DNA of 64,000 nt, taken from positions 29,672 through 93,671 of the forward strand of contig CAZGXI010000017.1 of the NCBI GenBank assembly GCA_964529715.1, written 5' to 3'. This document shows, one piece after another, positions 8,674-19,245 of this stretch. Within the stretch, counting starts at the first letter, position 1, and every line of letters begins with the position of its first letter. Made by a program: the position numbers and the translations under genes. The notes below the pieces were generated by a model, which made no database searches, was not told the DNA's origin, and saw only the letters and a list, made by a program, of their open reading frames with translations. Origin of the DNA: CAZGXI01 sp964529715 (GTDB lineage: Bacteria > Chloroflexota > Anaerolineae > Aggregatilineales > Ch27).

Positions 8674-10170
8674 TTAAGTGGAAAGGCACCCGATCATGGC
8701 GTCCAGGCGACGCAACACGGCGGCACGGTCCAGGTGCTCCAGCGTCTCGAACAGCGACGGCGTGGCCTCTCGCCCGCACACCGCAATGCGGATAGGCATC
8801 AGGTATTCGGCGCGCTTCCAGCCCAAACGGGCCAGCTCGCCTTCCAGAACGTCATGCAGGGCGGTTGCCGTCCAATTCGCCAGGCCGTCCAGGGCGTGGC
8901 GCGCTGCACGCAGCGCGGAACGCAATTCGACGGGCGGATGCCTGACAGCGAACTTGTTGGCGCGCAGTAGGGCCAGGCACGTCGCCGGGTCGGGATCGCG
9001 GAAGAAGAAGGACAGCGCATCCGGCGCATCTGCCAGCGTCTTGAGCCGCTCCTGTTCCAGGGTGATGACGCTTTCCAGGTGAGCTGCCTCCTGCGGCGAA
9101 AGCTGTTCCGACGCGATCAGCCCGGCCTTTACCAAGAAGGGCGCCACCCGCCGCGCCAGGTCGCTGGCTGTTAGCCCCCGGATGTAGTAACCGTTCAGCC
9201 ATAGCAGTTTTTGTCGGTCGAAGATGGCGTTGGCCTTCGTGCAGCGGTTCAGTGAAAAGGCCGTCAGCAGGTCGTCGAAGGAAAAGATTTCCTGGTCCGT
9301 ACCGGGATTCCACCCGCTGAGCGCCAGATGGTTGATCATTGCCTCCGGCAGATAACCCTGGTCGCGGAATTCGCCGATGTAGACCGCACCGGTTCGCTTG
9401 CTGATCTTAGAACGGTCCGGGTTGAGCAGCAGACCGAGGTGGGCAAAGGCCGGCGCATCGTAGCCGAGCGCCTCGGCCATTTGCAGTTGCGGAAAGGTGT
9501 TGTTGATGTGCTCTGCACCACGAATGACGTGCGAAATCTGCATGTGATGCTCGTCGATCACGGTGGCAAAGCTGTAGACCGGCATCCCGTCGGCTTTGAC
9601 GATCACCGGGTCGCCCAAAAGGGCGGCATCTTGGGTGATGCGCCCCTGGATCAGGTCGTCGAAGGCCATCACCTTCGGCGTGATCTTCAAGCGGATGGTC
9701 GGCTTCAACCCGGCGGCGAACTTCGCCGCGATCTGCGTCGGGGTCAGGGCGCGGCATTTGCCGCCGTAGCGCGGGCGCTCTTTGCGCGCCAGGGCCGCTT
9801 GGCGTTCCCGTGCGAGTTCTTCCTCAGTACAGAAGCAATAGTAGGCGCGGCCCGCCTCAAGTAACTGTTGCGCTGCCGCGCGGTAAAGCGCCAGCCGTTC
9901 CGACTGGCGATACGGCCCACACGGGCCACCCACATCCGGGCCTTCATCCCAATCCAGGCCCAGCCAGCGCAGGCCCTCTAACACGCCGGCTTCAGACTGA
10001 CGGGTGGAACGGCGGCGGTCGGTGTCGTCGATACGCAAGATAAATTGCCCGCCATGTTGGCGGGCAAAGAGCAGGTTCACCAGGGCGTTGCGCGCCGTGC
10101 CTACATGACAGTTGCCGGTCGGGCTGGGCGCAATGCGCACACGGACCGGGCGAGCGGGGTCATCGGCCAT
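8674..10170 (-). CDS. gltX: glutamyl-tRNA synthetase
   Basis: 498 aa, class I synthetase that charges tRNA-Glu. The HIGH-type motif is in APSPTGNCHVGTAR (about 13-26), and the KMSKS-equivalent is DRSKISKRTG at about 253. YYCFCTEEEL at about 110-119 is typical of bacterial GluRS. The C-terminal all-helical anticodon-binding domain is complete. GGGGGAGAACCCG precedes the ATG at 10170. Because glnS lies directly upstream, this enzyme may be discriminating (Glu only), but gatCAB elsewhere cannot be excluded. Confidence 0.95.
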   Translation of the reverse strand: MADDPARPVRVRIAPSPTGNCHVGTARNALVNLLFARQHGGQFILRIDDTDRRRSTRQSEAGVLEGLRWLGLDWDEGPDVGGPCGPYRQSERLALYRAAAQQLLEAGRAYYCFCTEEELARERQAALARKERPRYGGKCRALTPTQIAAKFAAGLKPTIRLKITPKVMAFDDLIQGRITQDAALLGDPVIVKADGMPVYSFATVIDEHHMQISHVIRGAEHINNTFPQLQMAEALGYDAPAFAHLGLLLNPDRSKISKRTGAVYIGEFRDQGYLPEAMINHLALSGWNPGTDQEIFSFDDLLTAFSLNRCTKANAIFDRQKLLWLNGYYIRGLTASDLARRVAPFLVKAGLIASEQLSPQEAAHLESVITLEQERLKTLADAPDALSFFFRDPDPATCLALLRANKFAVRHPPVELRSALRAARHALDGLANWTATALHDVLEGELARLGWKRAEYLMPIRIAVCGREATPSLFETLEHLDRAAVLRRLDAMIGCLST

Positions 10171-10270
10171 CGGGTTCTCCCCCTAACGCACTCTCCACGC
10201 CGACCCAGCGCCGGCGTGTTCGGTTGTAGCAAGAGTTTACCGCGTTTTCTCGGTTAAAACACGCAGACGC

Positions 10271-11962
<1,692 letters not shown>

Positions 11963-12081
11963 GGGTGAGCCTCACTCGTGTATACGTCGCCGAGTCCGGC
12001 GGCAGGGCGGGACCGCCGTCCGCCGCATAATAGGGGGATTTTACCCGATGTGGGCAGCGGGAGGGAGGGAACTTGTGAAAT

Positions 12082-12444
12082 TCAGTAGGGCTTTTGGGCC
12101 AGATCGCCGGGCAGCGGTGTGAGGTGCTTGAGGTTATGGGTAAACAGGGGCGTTTGCAGGCGGTAGCAAACCGAGGCGATCAGGCAGTCCATCATGCCGA
12201 CGCCGTGACTGAGTCTGAAACGGATTGTTTCGTCGATGGCCCATTCAAAGTCAGACGGCGCAAGATAGACTTTCTCAAAATGTCGAAGCTGTTCTTCGTC
12301 CGTCCAGGGAGCCTCGTCCTGCGGCGGTTCCGGCGCGGCAACTTCGATGCGCACCTGCACGTCGCCGGGAGGCAGCCCGGCAGGCAGCCTGACTTCCCGT
12401 TCGCCGCGCTCGTTGATGCGCCCGCGCAGTTCGATGATCGTCAT
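12082..12444 (-). pseudogene. remnant of an antitoxin fused in frame to the C-terminal half of a PIN-domain toxin (VapBC-like)
   Basis: 120 aa. The first ~55 residues (MTIIELRGRINERGEREVRL, then PAGLPPGDVQVRIEV and an acidic PWTDEEQ region) look like a small antitoxin. The last ~60 residues contain FRLSHGVGMMDCLIASV and PLFTHNLKHLTPLPG, which match the second half of PIN-domain ribonucleases (HGV..MDALIAA and T.N..HF). The first half of the PIN fold, with its leading catalytic Asp and the Glu, is missing. An internal deletion that joined the two genes explains this. GAGG precedes the ATG. Toxin activity is unlikely. Confidence 0.6.
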
Positions 12445-12619
12445 GATCGCGCCTCGTTTCCCCCGGCAGTGGGACGTGCCGATGCAAGGTAGTTTGTCGC
12501 CCTGGCCGACAACGCTCCAATGCGCGGCAAACGGGTTTATCGTCGTCACGTCCACGAAAGAGGGGAACCGCAGCGGCGGAACGGGACTCCGCCGCTGCCC
12601 TGTTTCCGCCGTGATGCCT

Positions 12620-13837
12620 CTACAGCCCAGCCAGGCGGCGCAGCGCATCAGCCTTGTCGGTGCGTTCCCAGGTCACATTCAGGTCGTCGCGCCCGAAGTG
12701 CCCGTAGGCCGCCACCTGGCGATAGACCGGTTTGCGCAGGTCCAGGTCGCGGATGATCGCCGCTGGACGCATGTCGAAGCACTCGCGGATGATGTTTTCG
12801 AGCTTCTGGTCGCTCACCTTGCCCGTGCCGAAGGTCTCGACGGCCAGGCTGGTCGGGTGGGCCACGCCGATAGCGTAGCTGACCTGGAGTTCAAAGCGGT
12901 CGGCCAGGCCCGCTGCGACGACATTCTTGGCGATGTAACGGGCCATGTAAGCCGCCGAACGGTCCACCTTGGTCGGGTCCTTGCCGGAGAAAGCCCCGCC
13001 GCCGTGCCGCGCCACGCCACCGTAGGTATCCACGATGATCTTGCGCCCGGTCAGGCCGGAGTCGCCCATCGGGCCGCCGGTGACGAAGCGCCCGGTCGGG
13101 TTCACGAAGATGCGCGTGCGGTCGTCCAGCAGGTCGGGCGGCACCACCGCGTCGATGATGTGCTCGATCACGTCGGCGCGGATTTCGTCCTGGCTCACTT
13201 CCGGGGCGTGCTGGGTGCTGACCACGATGGTATCGACGCGCTTGGGTTTGCCGTTGGCATATTCCACCGTGACCTGGCTCTTGCCGTCGGGACGTAGCCA
13301 GGGCAGCAGGCCGGTCTTGCGCGCTTCGGCCAGGCGACGGGCCAGCTTGTGCGACAGGCTGATCGTCAGCGGCATGAGTTCGGGTGTCTCGTTGCAAGCG
13401 AAGCCGATCATCATGCCCTGGTCGCCAGCGCCGGTAGCCTCGATCTCGGCTTCGCTCATCTCGCCGGTGCGGGCCTCCAGGGCCTTGTCCACGCCGATGG
13501 CAATGTCGTGACTCTGCTCCTTGATCGAGACGATCACGCCGCAGGTGTCAGCGTCGAAGCCGTATTTGGCGCGGGTGTAGCCCACGTCGCGGACGACCTC
13601 GCGGGCCAGGGTGCCGATGTCTACATAGGTGTTGGTCGTGATTTCGCCCATGACCACGATCAGGCCAGTGGTGGTGGCCGTCTCGCAGGCCACGCGCGCC
13701 GTCGGATCGTCCTTGATGATGGCGTCCAGCACGGCGTCAGAAATCTGGTCGCACAGTTTGTCGGGGTGGCCTTCGGTGACGCTCTCGGAGGTGAAATAGA
13801 ACTTGGGCGAGGTCATGAAGGTGCTGCTGTTGCTCAC
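12620..13837 (-). CDS. metK: S-adenosylmethionine synthetase
   Basis: 405 aa. It makes SAM from Met and ATP. Signatures include FTSESVTEGHPDKLCDQISD (N-terminal, with ATP-binding His), GAGDQGMMIGFACNETPE, GPMGDSGLTGRKIIVDTYGG and GGGAFSGKDPTKVDRSAAYM (P-loop-like phosphate binding), all intact. The start is the GTG at 13837, preceded by AAGGAGTTCAATTC. A SAM-I riboswitch and its terminator sit directly upstream, so expression is switched off by its own product. Confidence 0.96.
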   Translation of the reverse strand: MSNSSTFMTSPKFYFTSESVTEGHPDKLCDQISDAVLDAIIKDDPTARVACETATTTGLIVVMGEITTNTYVDIGTLAREVVRDVGYTRAKYGFDADTCGVIVSIKEQSHDIAIGVDKALEARTGEMSEAEIEATGAGDQGMMIGFACNETPELMPLTISLSHKLARRLAEARKTGLLPWLRPDGKSQVTVEYANGKPKRVDTIVVSTQHAPEVSQDEIRADVIEHIIDAVVPPDLLDDRTRIFVNPTGRFVTGGPMGDSGLTGRKIIVDTYGGVARHGGGAFSGKDPTKVDRSAAYMARYIAKNVVAAGLADRFELQVSYAIGVAHPTSLAVETFGTGKVSDQKLENIIRECFDMRPAAIIRDLDLRKPVYRQVAAYGHFGRDDLNVTWERTDKADALRRLAGL

Positions 13838-13881
13838 GAATTGAACTCCTTGTGTGAACGATCCAGAACGCGCCGGAGGAT

Positions 13882-13910
13882 AAAAAAGCCTCTTGCTAGG
13901 GACAAGAGGC
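13882..13910 (-). terminator. riboswitch-controlled transcription terminator
   Basis: On the minus strand, GCCTCTTG / CAAGAGGC forms a strong stem followed by TTTTTT. It lies 3' of the SAM-I aptamer and ~45 nt before the metK start, the usual expression platform of an S-box leader. Confidence 0.85.
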
Positions 13911-13932
13911 AGTTCAGTCGGCTATTTCTCCG

Positions 13933-14046
13933 CTCATCTGCCGGGGCGATGTCCCCGCCGGAATTGGCACCTTCCCGTCCTTATGTTGGTCAGGCCGGGG
14001 GTTGCCGCGGTTTCGTCGGGCCGGTCCCTCCACCGCTCTGGATGAG
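13933..14046 (-). promoter_or_regulatory. SAM-I (S-box) riboswitch aptamer controlling metK
   Basis: Read on the minus strand, the P1 stem is CTCATC ... GATGAG. Inside are the S-box signatures AGAGCGGTGGAGGGA, CCGGCCCGACGAAACC, CGGCAACC and AAGGTGCCAATTCCGGCG in the right order and spacing. This matches the SAM-binding core (kink-turn, P3 and pseudoknot elements). With the terminator downstream it should end transcription early when SAM is plentiful. Confidence 0.93.
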
Positions 14047-14133
14047 TATGAAATTCTGCGCCTCATCTTATCATGCCCGGCGGGGCATGTCAAGCGATGC
14101 GCGCACGCCGGGTATGATCCGGTGCAGGCGTCT

Positions 14134-14215
14134 TTTTTCACCGCCAAGGACGCCAGGATCGCAAAGGATTCTCGAAGATTCCTGGCGTCCTGTGCACGCT
14201 GTGCGGCGAATTGCA
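14134..14215. repeat. interspersed hairpin repeat of the CACCGCCAAGGACGCCAGG type
   Basis: 11-bp inverted arms, GGACGCCAGGA at 14148-14158 and TCCTGGCGTCC at 14180-14190, flanked by CACCGCCAA. It is the same family as 8591-8646 and 36535-36667. It lies between the GH3 stop and the riboswitch promoter region. Confidence 0.65.
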
Positions 14216-14237
14216 GTGCCCCGGCCAGAGCGTGTCT

Positions 14238-16391
14238 CTACAGAGCGAGTTCCACTGCCGCACCGGTCAGCATGAAGCGGGCCGCCACGCCGGGCAGGTC
14301 ATAGCCCGGCTGCCCGCCGCCGACCCACACCCCGAACTCGCCGGGCACAACCATGCGCCGCCCGTCGTCGGTGATGATCGAGAGCTGTTCGGGTCGGAGG
14401 GTAAACGTCACCGTCTGTGTCTCGCCCGGTTGGAGCATGATCCGGCGGAAGCCTTCCAGGTGACGCACCGGCGCTGTAACCGGCGCATCCTGAGCGCGGA
14501 CGTAAAGCTGCACCACCTCGTCGCCTGCGCGCTCGCCCACGTTGCTCACGTCCACGCTGACGGTCATCCCTTCGCCCGTTTTCACCTCCGCCGCTACCTG
14601 CAAATTCGCATAGGCGAAGCGCGTGTAGCTCAGGCCGTAGCCGAAGGAAAACAGCGGCGTGGCGTCGGCGTAGCGATAAGTGCGGCCCGCCATGCGATAA
14701 TCCTCGAACGGCGGCAGGTCTGCCAGCGACTTCGGGAAGGTGATGGGCAGCCGCCCGGCGGGGTTGTAGTCGCCGAAGAGCACGTCCGCCAGGGCCGTGC
14801 CGCCCTCCTCGCCGGGATACCACGCCTCGACGATGGCCGGGACGTGCGCCGCCGCCCAATTGACCGAGATCGGGCTGCCGTTGAGCAGCACCAGCACCAC
14901 CGGCGTCCCGGTCGCGTGCACGGCCTGAAGCAGGTCTTCTTGCATACCAGGCAGGTCCAACCCGTCGCGGTCGCCCTGGCTGTGCAATCCTGCTGCCACG
15001 CCTTCTTGCTGACCTTCCTCGCCTTCGAGACTCTGGTCCAGCCCCAGCACCAGGATCGCCACGTCGGCCTTGCGCGCTGCTGCGACCGCAGCCGGAAAGC
15101 CATCGGTGGCGGCGTCGCGCACGCCGCAGCCCGGCGCATAAAGCACCTGCGTTTGTGCGCCGACCTTCGCCCGGATGCCCTCCAACGGCGTGACGGCCTT
15201 TGAGGGGAAGCCGTTGTAGTTGCCCAGCAGCACATCCGTCACATCGGCGTTCGGCCCGATCACGGCAATGGTGCGCAGGTCCCTGGGCAGCGGCAGGAAA
15301 TCGCCCGCGTTCTTAAGCAGGACGATGGACTCGCGGGCCGCCTGCAAGGCCAGCGCGCGGTGGGCGGGGCTGTCGTTGACGCTCAACGGAATCTGGGCAT
15401 AGGGTACGCGCTCGGTGGGGTCGAACATGCCCAGGCGCATTCGTGCCTCGAACAACCGGATCGCTGCCGTGTCGATTTCCGCCTCGGTGATCAGGCCTTG
15501 CTGCACCGCCTCGACCAGCGCCGCATAGGTGCCGCCGCACCAGCCGCATTCCAGATCGCACCCAGCCCGGACGGCCATGGCGGCAGCCTCGGCGGGTGTC
15601 GCCGCCACTTTGTGGCGCAGGTGAATATCGTCGATGGCGCCGCAGTCAGACACGACGTAGCCTTCAAAACCCCATTCATCGCGCAGGATTTTTTGCAGCA
15701 AGGTGGGGCTGGCGCAACACGGCTCGCCGTTGGTGCGGTTATACGCGCCCATGATCGACCACGCCCCGCCTTCCTGCACGGCAGCCTTGAAGGCCGGCAG
15801 ATAGGTTTCGCGCAGGTCGCGCACATCGACCCTGGCGTCAAAGTGGTGGCGGGCATGTTCCGGCCCGCTATGGACGGCGTAATGCTTGGGCGTGGCGACC
15901 AGCTTGAGGTAGTGCGGGTCGTCGCCTTGCAGCCCTTTCACAAAGGCCACGCCCAGCCGGGCAGTGAGATAGGGGTCCTCGCCATACGTCTCCTGGCCGC
16001 GTCCCCAGCGCGGATCGCGGAAAATGTTGATATTGGGCGACCAGAAGGTTAGGCCATAGTAGCGGGCGCGGTTGCCGCGCCGGACGGCGTCGTGATGCTT
16101 GGCACGGGCCTCGTCGGCGATCACCTCGGCGACGCGGCCCAGCAGGTCCACATTCCAGGTCGCAGCCAGGCCGATAGCCTGCGGGAACACGGTGGCGATG
16201 CCGGCGCGGGCCACGCCGTGCAGACACTCGTTCCACCAGTCGTATTCGGGCACGCCCAGCCGTTCGATGGCCGGCGCCGTGTTGATCATCTGGCCGACTT
16301 TCTCCTCCAGTGTCAGGCGGCTCACCAGGTCGGCGGCGCGCTCGCGCGGCGGCAGGTCGGGGTTGAGATAAGCAGGGATTTCGGCAGTCAT
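14238..16391 (-). CDS. glycoside hydrolase family 3 (beta-glucosidase/beta-xylosidase-like)
   Basis: 717 aa, cytoplasmic (no signal peptide). The N-terminal TIM barrel includes NIFRDPRWGRGQETYGEDP, LVATPKHYAVHSGPE and the nucleophile segment GYVVSDCGAIDDI, with Asp as catalytic nucleophile. SDCGAI is common in bacterial and plant beta-xylosidases of GH3. The alpha/beta sandwich domain follows (VIGPNADVTDVLLGNYNG), then a fibronectin-III-like C-terminal domain (SFGYGLSYTRF ... VQLYVRAQD). AAGGAGAACTT precedes the ATG at 16391. It is transcribed divergently from the GH172-cupin-aldolase operon, 222 bp away, and the two units probably serve the same oligosaccharide. Confidence 0.92.
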   Translation of the reverse strand: MTAEIPAYLNPDLPPRERAADLVSRLTLEEKVGQMINTAPAIERLGVPEYDWWNECLHGVARAGIATVFPQAIGLAATWNVDLLGRVAEVIADEARAKHHDAVRRGNRARYYGLTFWSPNINIFRDPRWGRGQETYGEDPYLTARLGVAFVKGLQGDDPHYLKLVATPKHYAVHSGPEHARHHFDARVDVRDLRETYLPAFKAAVQEGGAWSIMGAYNRTNGEPCCASPTLLQKILRDEWGFEGYVVSDCGAIDDIHLRHKVAATPAEAAAMAVRAGCDLECGWCGGTYAALVEAVQQGLITEAEIDTAAIRLFEARMRLGMFDPTERVPYAQIPLSVNDSPAHRALALQAARESIVLLKNAGDFLPLPRDLRTIAVIGPNADVTDVLLGNYNGFPSKAVTPLEGIRAKVGAQTQVLYAPGCGVRDAATDGFPAAVAAARKADVAILVLGLDQSLEGEEGQQEGVAAGLHSQGDRDGLDLPGMQEDLLQAVHATGTPVVLVLLNGSPISVNWAAAHVPAIVEAWYPGEEGGTALADVLFGDYNPAGRLPITFPKSLADLPPFEDYRMAGRTYRYADATPLFSFGYGLSYTRFAYANLQVAAEVKTGEGMTVSVDVSNVGERAGDEVVQLYVRAQDAPVTAPVRHLEGFRRIMLQPGETQTVTFTLRPEQLSIITDDGRRMVVPGEFGVWVGGGQPGYDLPGVAARFMLTGAAVELAL

Positions 16392-16511
16392 AAGTTCTCC
16401 TTAAAGATTCGCCGCACAAGATGCCCCGGCTATTGACCTGCCGGGCCGTCCATGACTGGCCAACTTTCCTCAAAAAGGGGCTGCGCCTGTGACGATCTTT
16501 GCGGCCAGGTG

Positions 16512-16540
16512 TTACCTGTTGAACGGACGTGGGCTATACT
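16512..16540 (+). promoter_or_regulatory. putative sigma-70-type promoter of the GH172 operon
   Basis: TTACCT and TATACT separated by exactly 17 bp, 74 bp upstream of the GH172 ATG. The -10 is good, the -35 weak. Confidence 0.45.
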
Positions 16541-16613
16541 GTTGAGGGTTCATTATAGCGCCGCCGTTGCCGGATACCGCGTGCATTTGCCAGCATCTTT
16601 TAAGGAGAACATC

Positions 16614-17696
16614 ATGCCCTTCAACGGTTTAAACATGAGCCTGGGCAATCTCTCTCGGCTCTCCAACGCCGAGACGCGCTCGATCAGCGCCGAGAACCCC
16701 ACCGGGGCCAAAGGTCAGGGCGGCATGGCGATCCCAGAGCCGGGCAAAGGGGCGGCCCGTGAGCTGGGCCAGGGCTGGAAGGTATCTCCCTGCATCAGCG
16801 TCCCGGCAGGGCAGACCGTCACCCTGGCCGATGTGGCCGGCCCCGGCGCAATCCAGCATATCTGGATGACTGTCTTCCCGGCCCACTGGCGCAGCCTGGT
16901 CCTGCGCTGCTACTGGGACGACGAGCCGACCCCCTCGATTGAAACGCCGCTGGGCGACTTCTTCTGCAACGGCTGGGGCGTCCGCTGCAATGTCACGTCG
17001 CTGGCGGTGGCGGTTAACCCTGCCGGGGGCTTCAACAGCTATTGGGAAATGCCCTTCCGCCAGCGCGCCCGCATCACGATCCAGAACCTCAGCCCCGAAG
17101 ACGTGCACGGCTTTTTTTACCAGATCACCTACACTATCGCCGACGTGCCCGGCGACGCGGCCTATCTGCACGCGCAGTTCCGCCGCAGCAACCCGCTGCC
17201 CTATATGCAGGTCCACACGCTGCTGGACGGCGTGCACGGCTGGGGGCATTATGTGGGCACGTATCTGGCCTGGGGCGTCAACAACAACGGCTGGTGGGGC
17301 GAGGGCGAGATCAAGTTCTACCTGGACGGCGACAAGGACTTCCCGACGATTTGCGGCACGGGCACGGAGGACTACTTCGGCGGGGCGTGGGACTTCGAGC
17401 AGCCGCAAGGACAGTACTGCGTGTTCAGTTCGCCCTACAGCGGGCTGCCGCAGGTGATCAAGCCGGATGGACTCTATCAGAGCCAGCAGCGTTTCGGCAT
17501 GTACCGCTGGCACATCATGGACCCGATCCGCTTTAAGCAGGACCTGCGCGTGACCATCCAGGCACTCGGTTGGCGCTCCGGCGGGCGCTACCTGCCCCTG
17601 CAAGACGACATCGCCTCCACCGCGTTCTGGTATCAGGCCGAGCCGCACGTGCCGTTCCCGGCCCTGCCGGACCGGAATGGATTGGAAGTGATTTAG
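16614..17696 (+). CDS. GH172 (DUF2961) family glycoside hydrolase
   Basis: 360 aa, of the family length, no signal peptide. It has the DUF2961 blocks AGPGAIQHIWMTVFP, LRCYWDDEPTPSIETPLGDF and FCNGWGVRCNVTSL, then EGEIKFYLDGDKDFPTICGT followed by GTEDYFGGAWDF, and a C-terminal FGMYRWHIMDPIRF. Family knowledge: GH172 members act on difructose anhydrides and alpha-D-arabino- or fructofuranosides, with two Glu residues in the EIKFYLDGD/GTEDYFGG region as catalytic pair; both are present. The start at 16614 is fixed by TAAGGAGAACATC. It is followed by a cupin and an aldolase, suggesting that the released sugar is isomerised and cleaved. Confidence 0.88.
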   Translation: MPFNGLNMSLGNLSRLSNAETRSISAENPTGAKGQGGMAIPEPGKGAARELGQGWKVSPCISVPAGQTVTLADVAGPGAIQHIWMTVFPAHWRSLVLRCYWDDEPTPSIETPLGDFFCNGWGVRCNVTSLAVAVNPAGGFNSYWEMPFRQRARITIQNLSPEDVHGFFYQITYTIADVPGDAAYLHAQFRRSNPLPYMQVHTLLDGVHGWGHYVGTYLAWGVNNNGWWGEGEIKFYLDGDKDFPTICGTGTEDYFGGAWDFEQPQGQYCVFSSPYSGLPQVIKPDGLYQSQQRFGMYRWHIMDPIRFKQDLRVTIQALGWRSGGRYLPLQDDIASTAFWYQAEPHVPFPALPDRNGLEVI

Positions 17697-17849
17697 CGAT
17701 CAGTGGTCAGCAATCAGCCATTAGCGATTAGCTGTTGGCCTGAAACTTCAACTTGGGAGCTGGCCCTCGTCTGTGAGAAACACCCCCTGGTTCGGCGTCT
17801 GGCTAAAAACTAATCGCTAACCGCTAACGGCTTTTTCAAGGAGACATGC
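17697..17849. repeat. short-period AGCNATCAGC-type repeats
   Basis: Clusters of related decamers (GCGATCAGTGG, CAGCAATCAGCC, TTAGCGATTAGC) at 17697-17735 and again at 17810-17832 (AATCGCTAACCGCTAACGGC). The same motif family reappears at 19065-19110, 19190-19212 and inside the TauE gene at 22675-22712. Confidence 0.6.
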
Positions 17850-19073
17850 ATGAACGACAACGAAAAGAGGCAATTGGTCAATCGGGCGTTGGAGACGGGA
17901 CGCGGTGTCGTCCGGCTGATGCCCAACTGGGTGCCGCGCTCCTTTTGCATTCCGGGGCGGCGGCTGCGCCTCCATCCGGCGGACCTGTATGCGCTGGGAG
18001 CCAGCCGGGGCGGCATTGATGAACGGTGGTTTTCGTCTACCACCAGGGCCGACAACGGTCCCGGCACGCCGGAAGACGAGGGCCTGAGCTACCTCTACGT
18101 GGACGGGCAAAAGGTCACGCTGGCGGACGCGCTCGATCTGCTGGGCGAGGAATTCCTGGGCCGCGAGGCCATCGAACGGTACGGCGGTTGGGTGATGTAC
18201 AGCAAGTTCTTCGACAACATGACTCCCCTGCCGCATCACGTGCATCAGAACGACGAGTATGCCGCGCATGTGGGGCAGCGTGGCAAGCCGGAAGCGTACT
18301 ACTTCCCGCCGCAGTACAACTTCGCCAACGACGCCTTCCCCTATACCTTCTTTGGGCTGGAACCCGGCACCACACCGGAGCAGGTGATCGATTGCCTAAA
18401 GCGCTGGGAAGCGGGCGATAACGGCATCTTGAACCTCTCCAAAGCCTACCGCTTGGAGATCGGCACCGGCTGGAACGTGCCGCCGGGCATCCTGCACGCG
18501 CCAGGCACGCTATGCACCTACGAGCCGCAGCGCGCCAGCGACGTGTTCGCCATGTGGCAGTCGCTCATTTACGATTTCCAGGTGGTGGACCGGACGATGT
18601 TGACCAAGAACGTGCCGCCGGACAAGTGGTACGACTACGACTACCTGATCGGGATGCTCGACTGGGAGGCCAACGTCGATCCGAACTTCAAGGCCAATCA
18701 CTTCCTGAGGCCGCTTCCGGCCCGCGACGTGGAGGCCATGCGCGCCGAGGGCTACCGCGAGAACTGGGTGGTCTACGGCAGCGAGTTCTTCAGCGCGAAG
18801 GAGTTGACCGTCGAGCCGGGACGCACGGTGACGCTCACCGAGCCGGCCTGCTACGGCGTGATCTGCGTGCAGGGCTACGGCACATTCGGCCCGCACCCGA
18901 TTTCCGCGCCGACCCTGATCCGCTTCGGTCAGATGACCGAGGACGAATTCTTCGTCACGGTCCGCGCTGCCCGTGACGGTGTGACCATTGTCAATCACAG
19001 CAGCAGCGAGCCGTTGGTGATTCTCAAGCACTTCAATCCCGGCCACCCGGAGATGCCGGGGATCAGCGATTAG
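17850..19073 (+). CDS. cupin-fold, mannose-6-phosphate-isomerase-like protein
   Basis: 407 aa. The metal-binding segment HHVHQNDEYA (about 130-139), followed by IGTGWNVPPGILHAPGTLCT (about 207-226), resembles the Zn-binding histidines and the PGxxHA motif of class I phosphomannose isomerases and related cupins. Position in a GH172-aldolase operon suggests a sugar or sugar-phosphate isomerase, but assignment to a precise substrate is not possible. AAGGAGACATGC precedes the ATG. Confidence 0.7.
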   Translation: MNDNEKRQLVNRALETGRGVVRLMPNWVPRSFCIPGRRLRLHPADLYALGASRGGIDERWFSSTTRADNGPGTPEDEGLSYLYVDGQKVTLADALDLLGEEFLGREAIERYGGWVMYSKFFDNMTPLPHHVHQNDEYAAHVGQRGKPEAYYFPPQYNFANDAFPYTFFGLEPGTTPEQVIDCLKRWEAGDNGILNLSKAYRLEIGTGWNVPPGILHAPGTLCTYEPQRASDVFAMWQSLIYDFQVVDRTMLTKNVPPDKWYDYDYLIGMLDWEANVDPNFKANHFLRPLPARDVEAMRAEGYRENWVVYGSEFFSAKELTVEPGRTVTLTEPACYGVICVQGYGTFGPHPISAPTLIRFGQMTEDEFFVTVRAARDGVTIVNHSSSEPLVILKHFNPGHPEMPGISD

Positions 19074-19139
19074 CCGTCAGCAATCAGCCGTCAGCTTTCG
19101 GCCTTTCTCTCCGACTTTCGGCTTACCCAAAAAGGATTG

Positions 19140-19212
19140 TGGCTGTTTTCCCTCCCCTTTTATGGGGGAGGGGCAGGGGTGGGGGGGACTGATAGCTGAA
19201 TGCTGACGGCTT
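19140..19212. repeat. CCCTCCCC...GGGGAGGGG repeat joined to AGC-type decamers
   Basis: TCCCTCCCCTTTTATGGGGG and AGGGGCAGGGGTGGGGGG form an inverted, GC-skewed element directly followed by TAGCTGAATGCTGACGG. The same composite (poly-purine block plus CTGACxGC decamers) is found inside the TauE coding region at 22573-22712, and its first half near 55675-55712. Confidence 0.6.
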
Positions 19213-19245
19213 ATTTACTCGCATAGGACAAGGTAAGGAACCCTC

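Noticed and set aside
13914..14147. 77-codon minus-strand ORF upstream of metK
   Set aside because: It coincides with the SAM-I riboswitch, which explains the sequence better.
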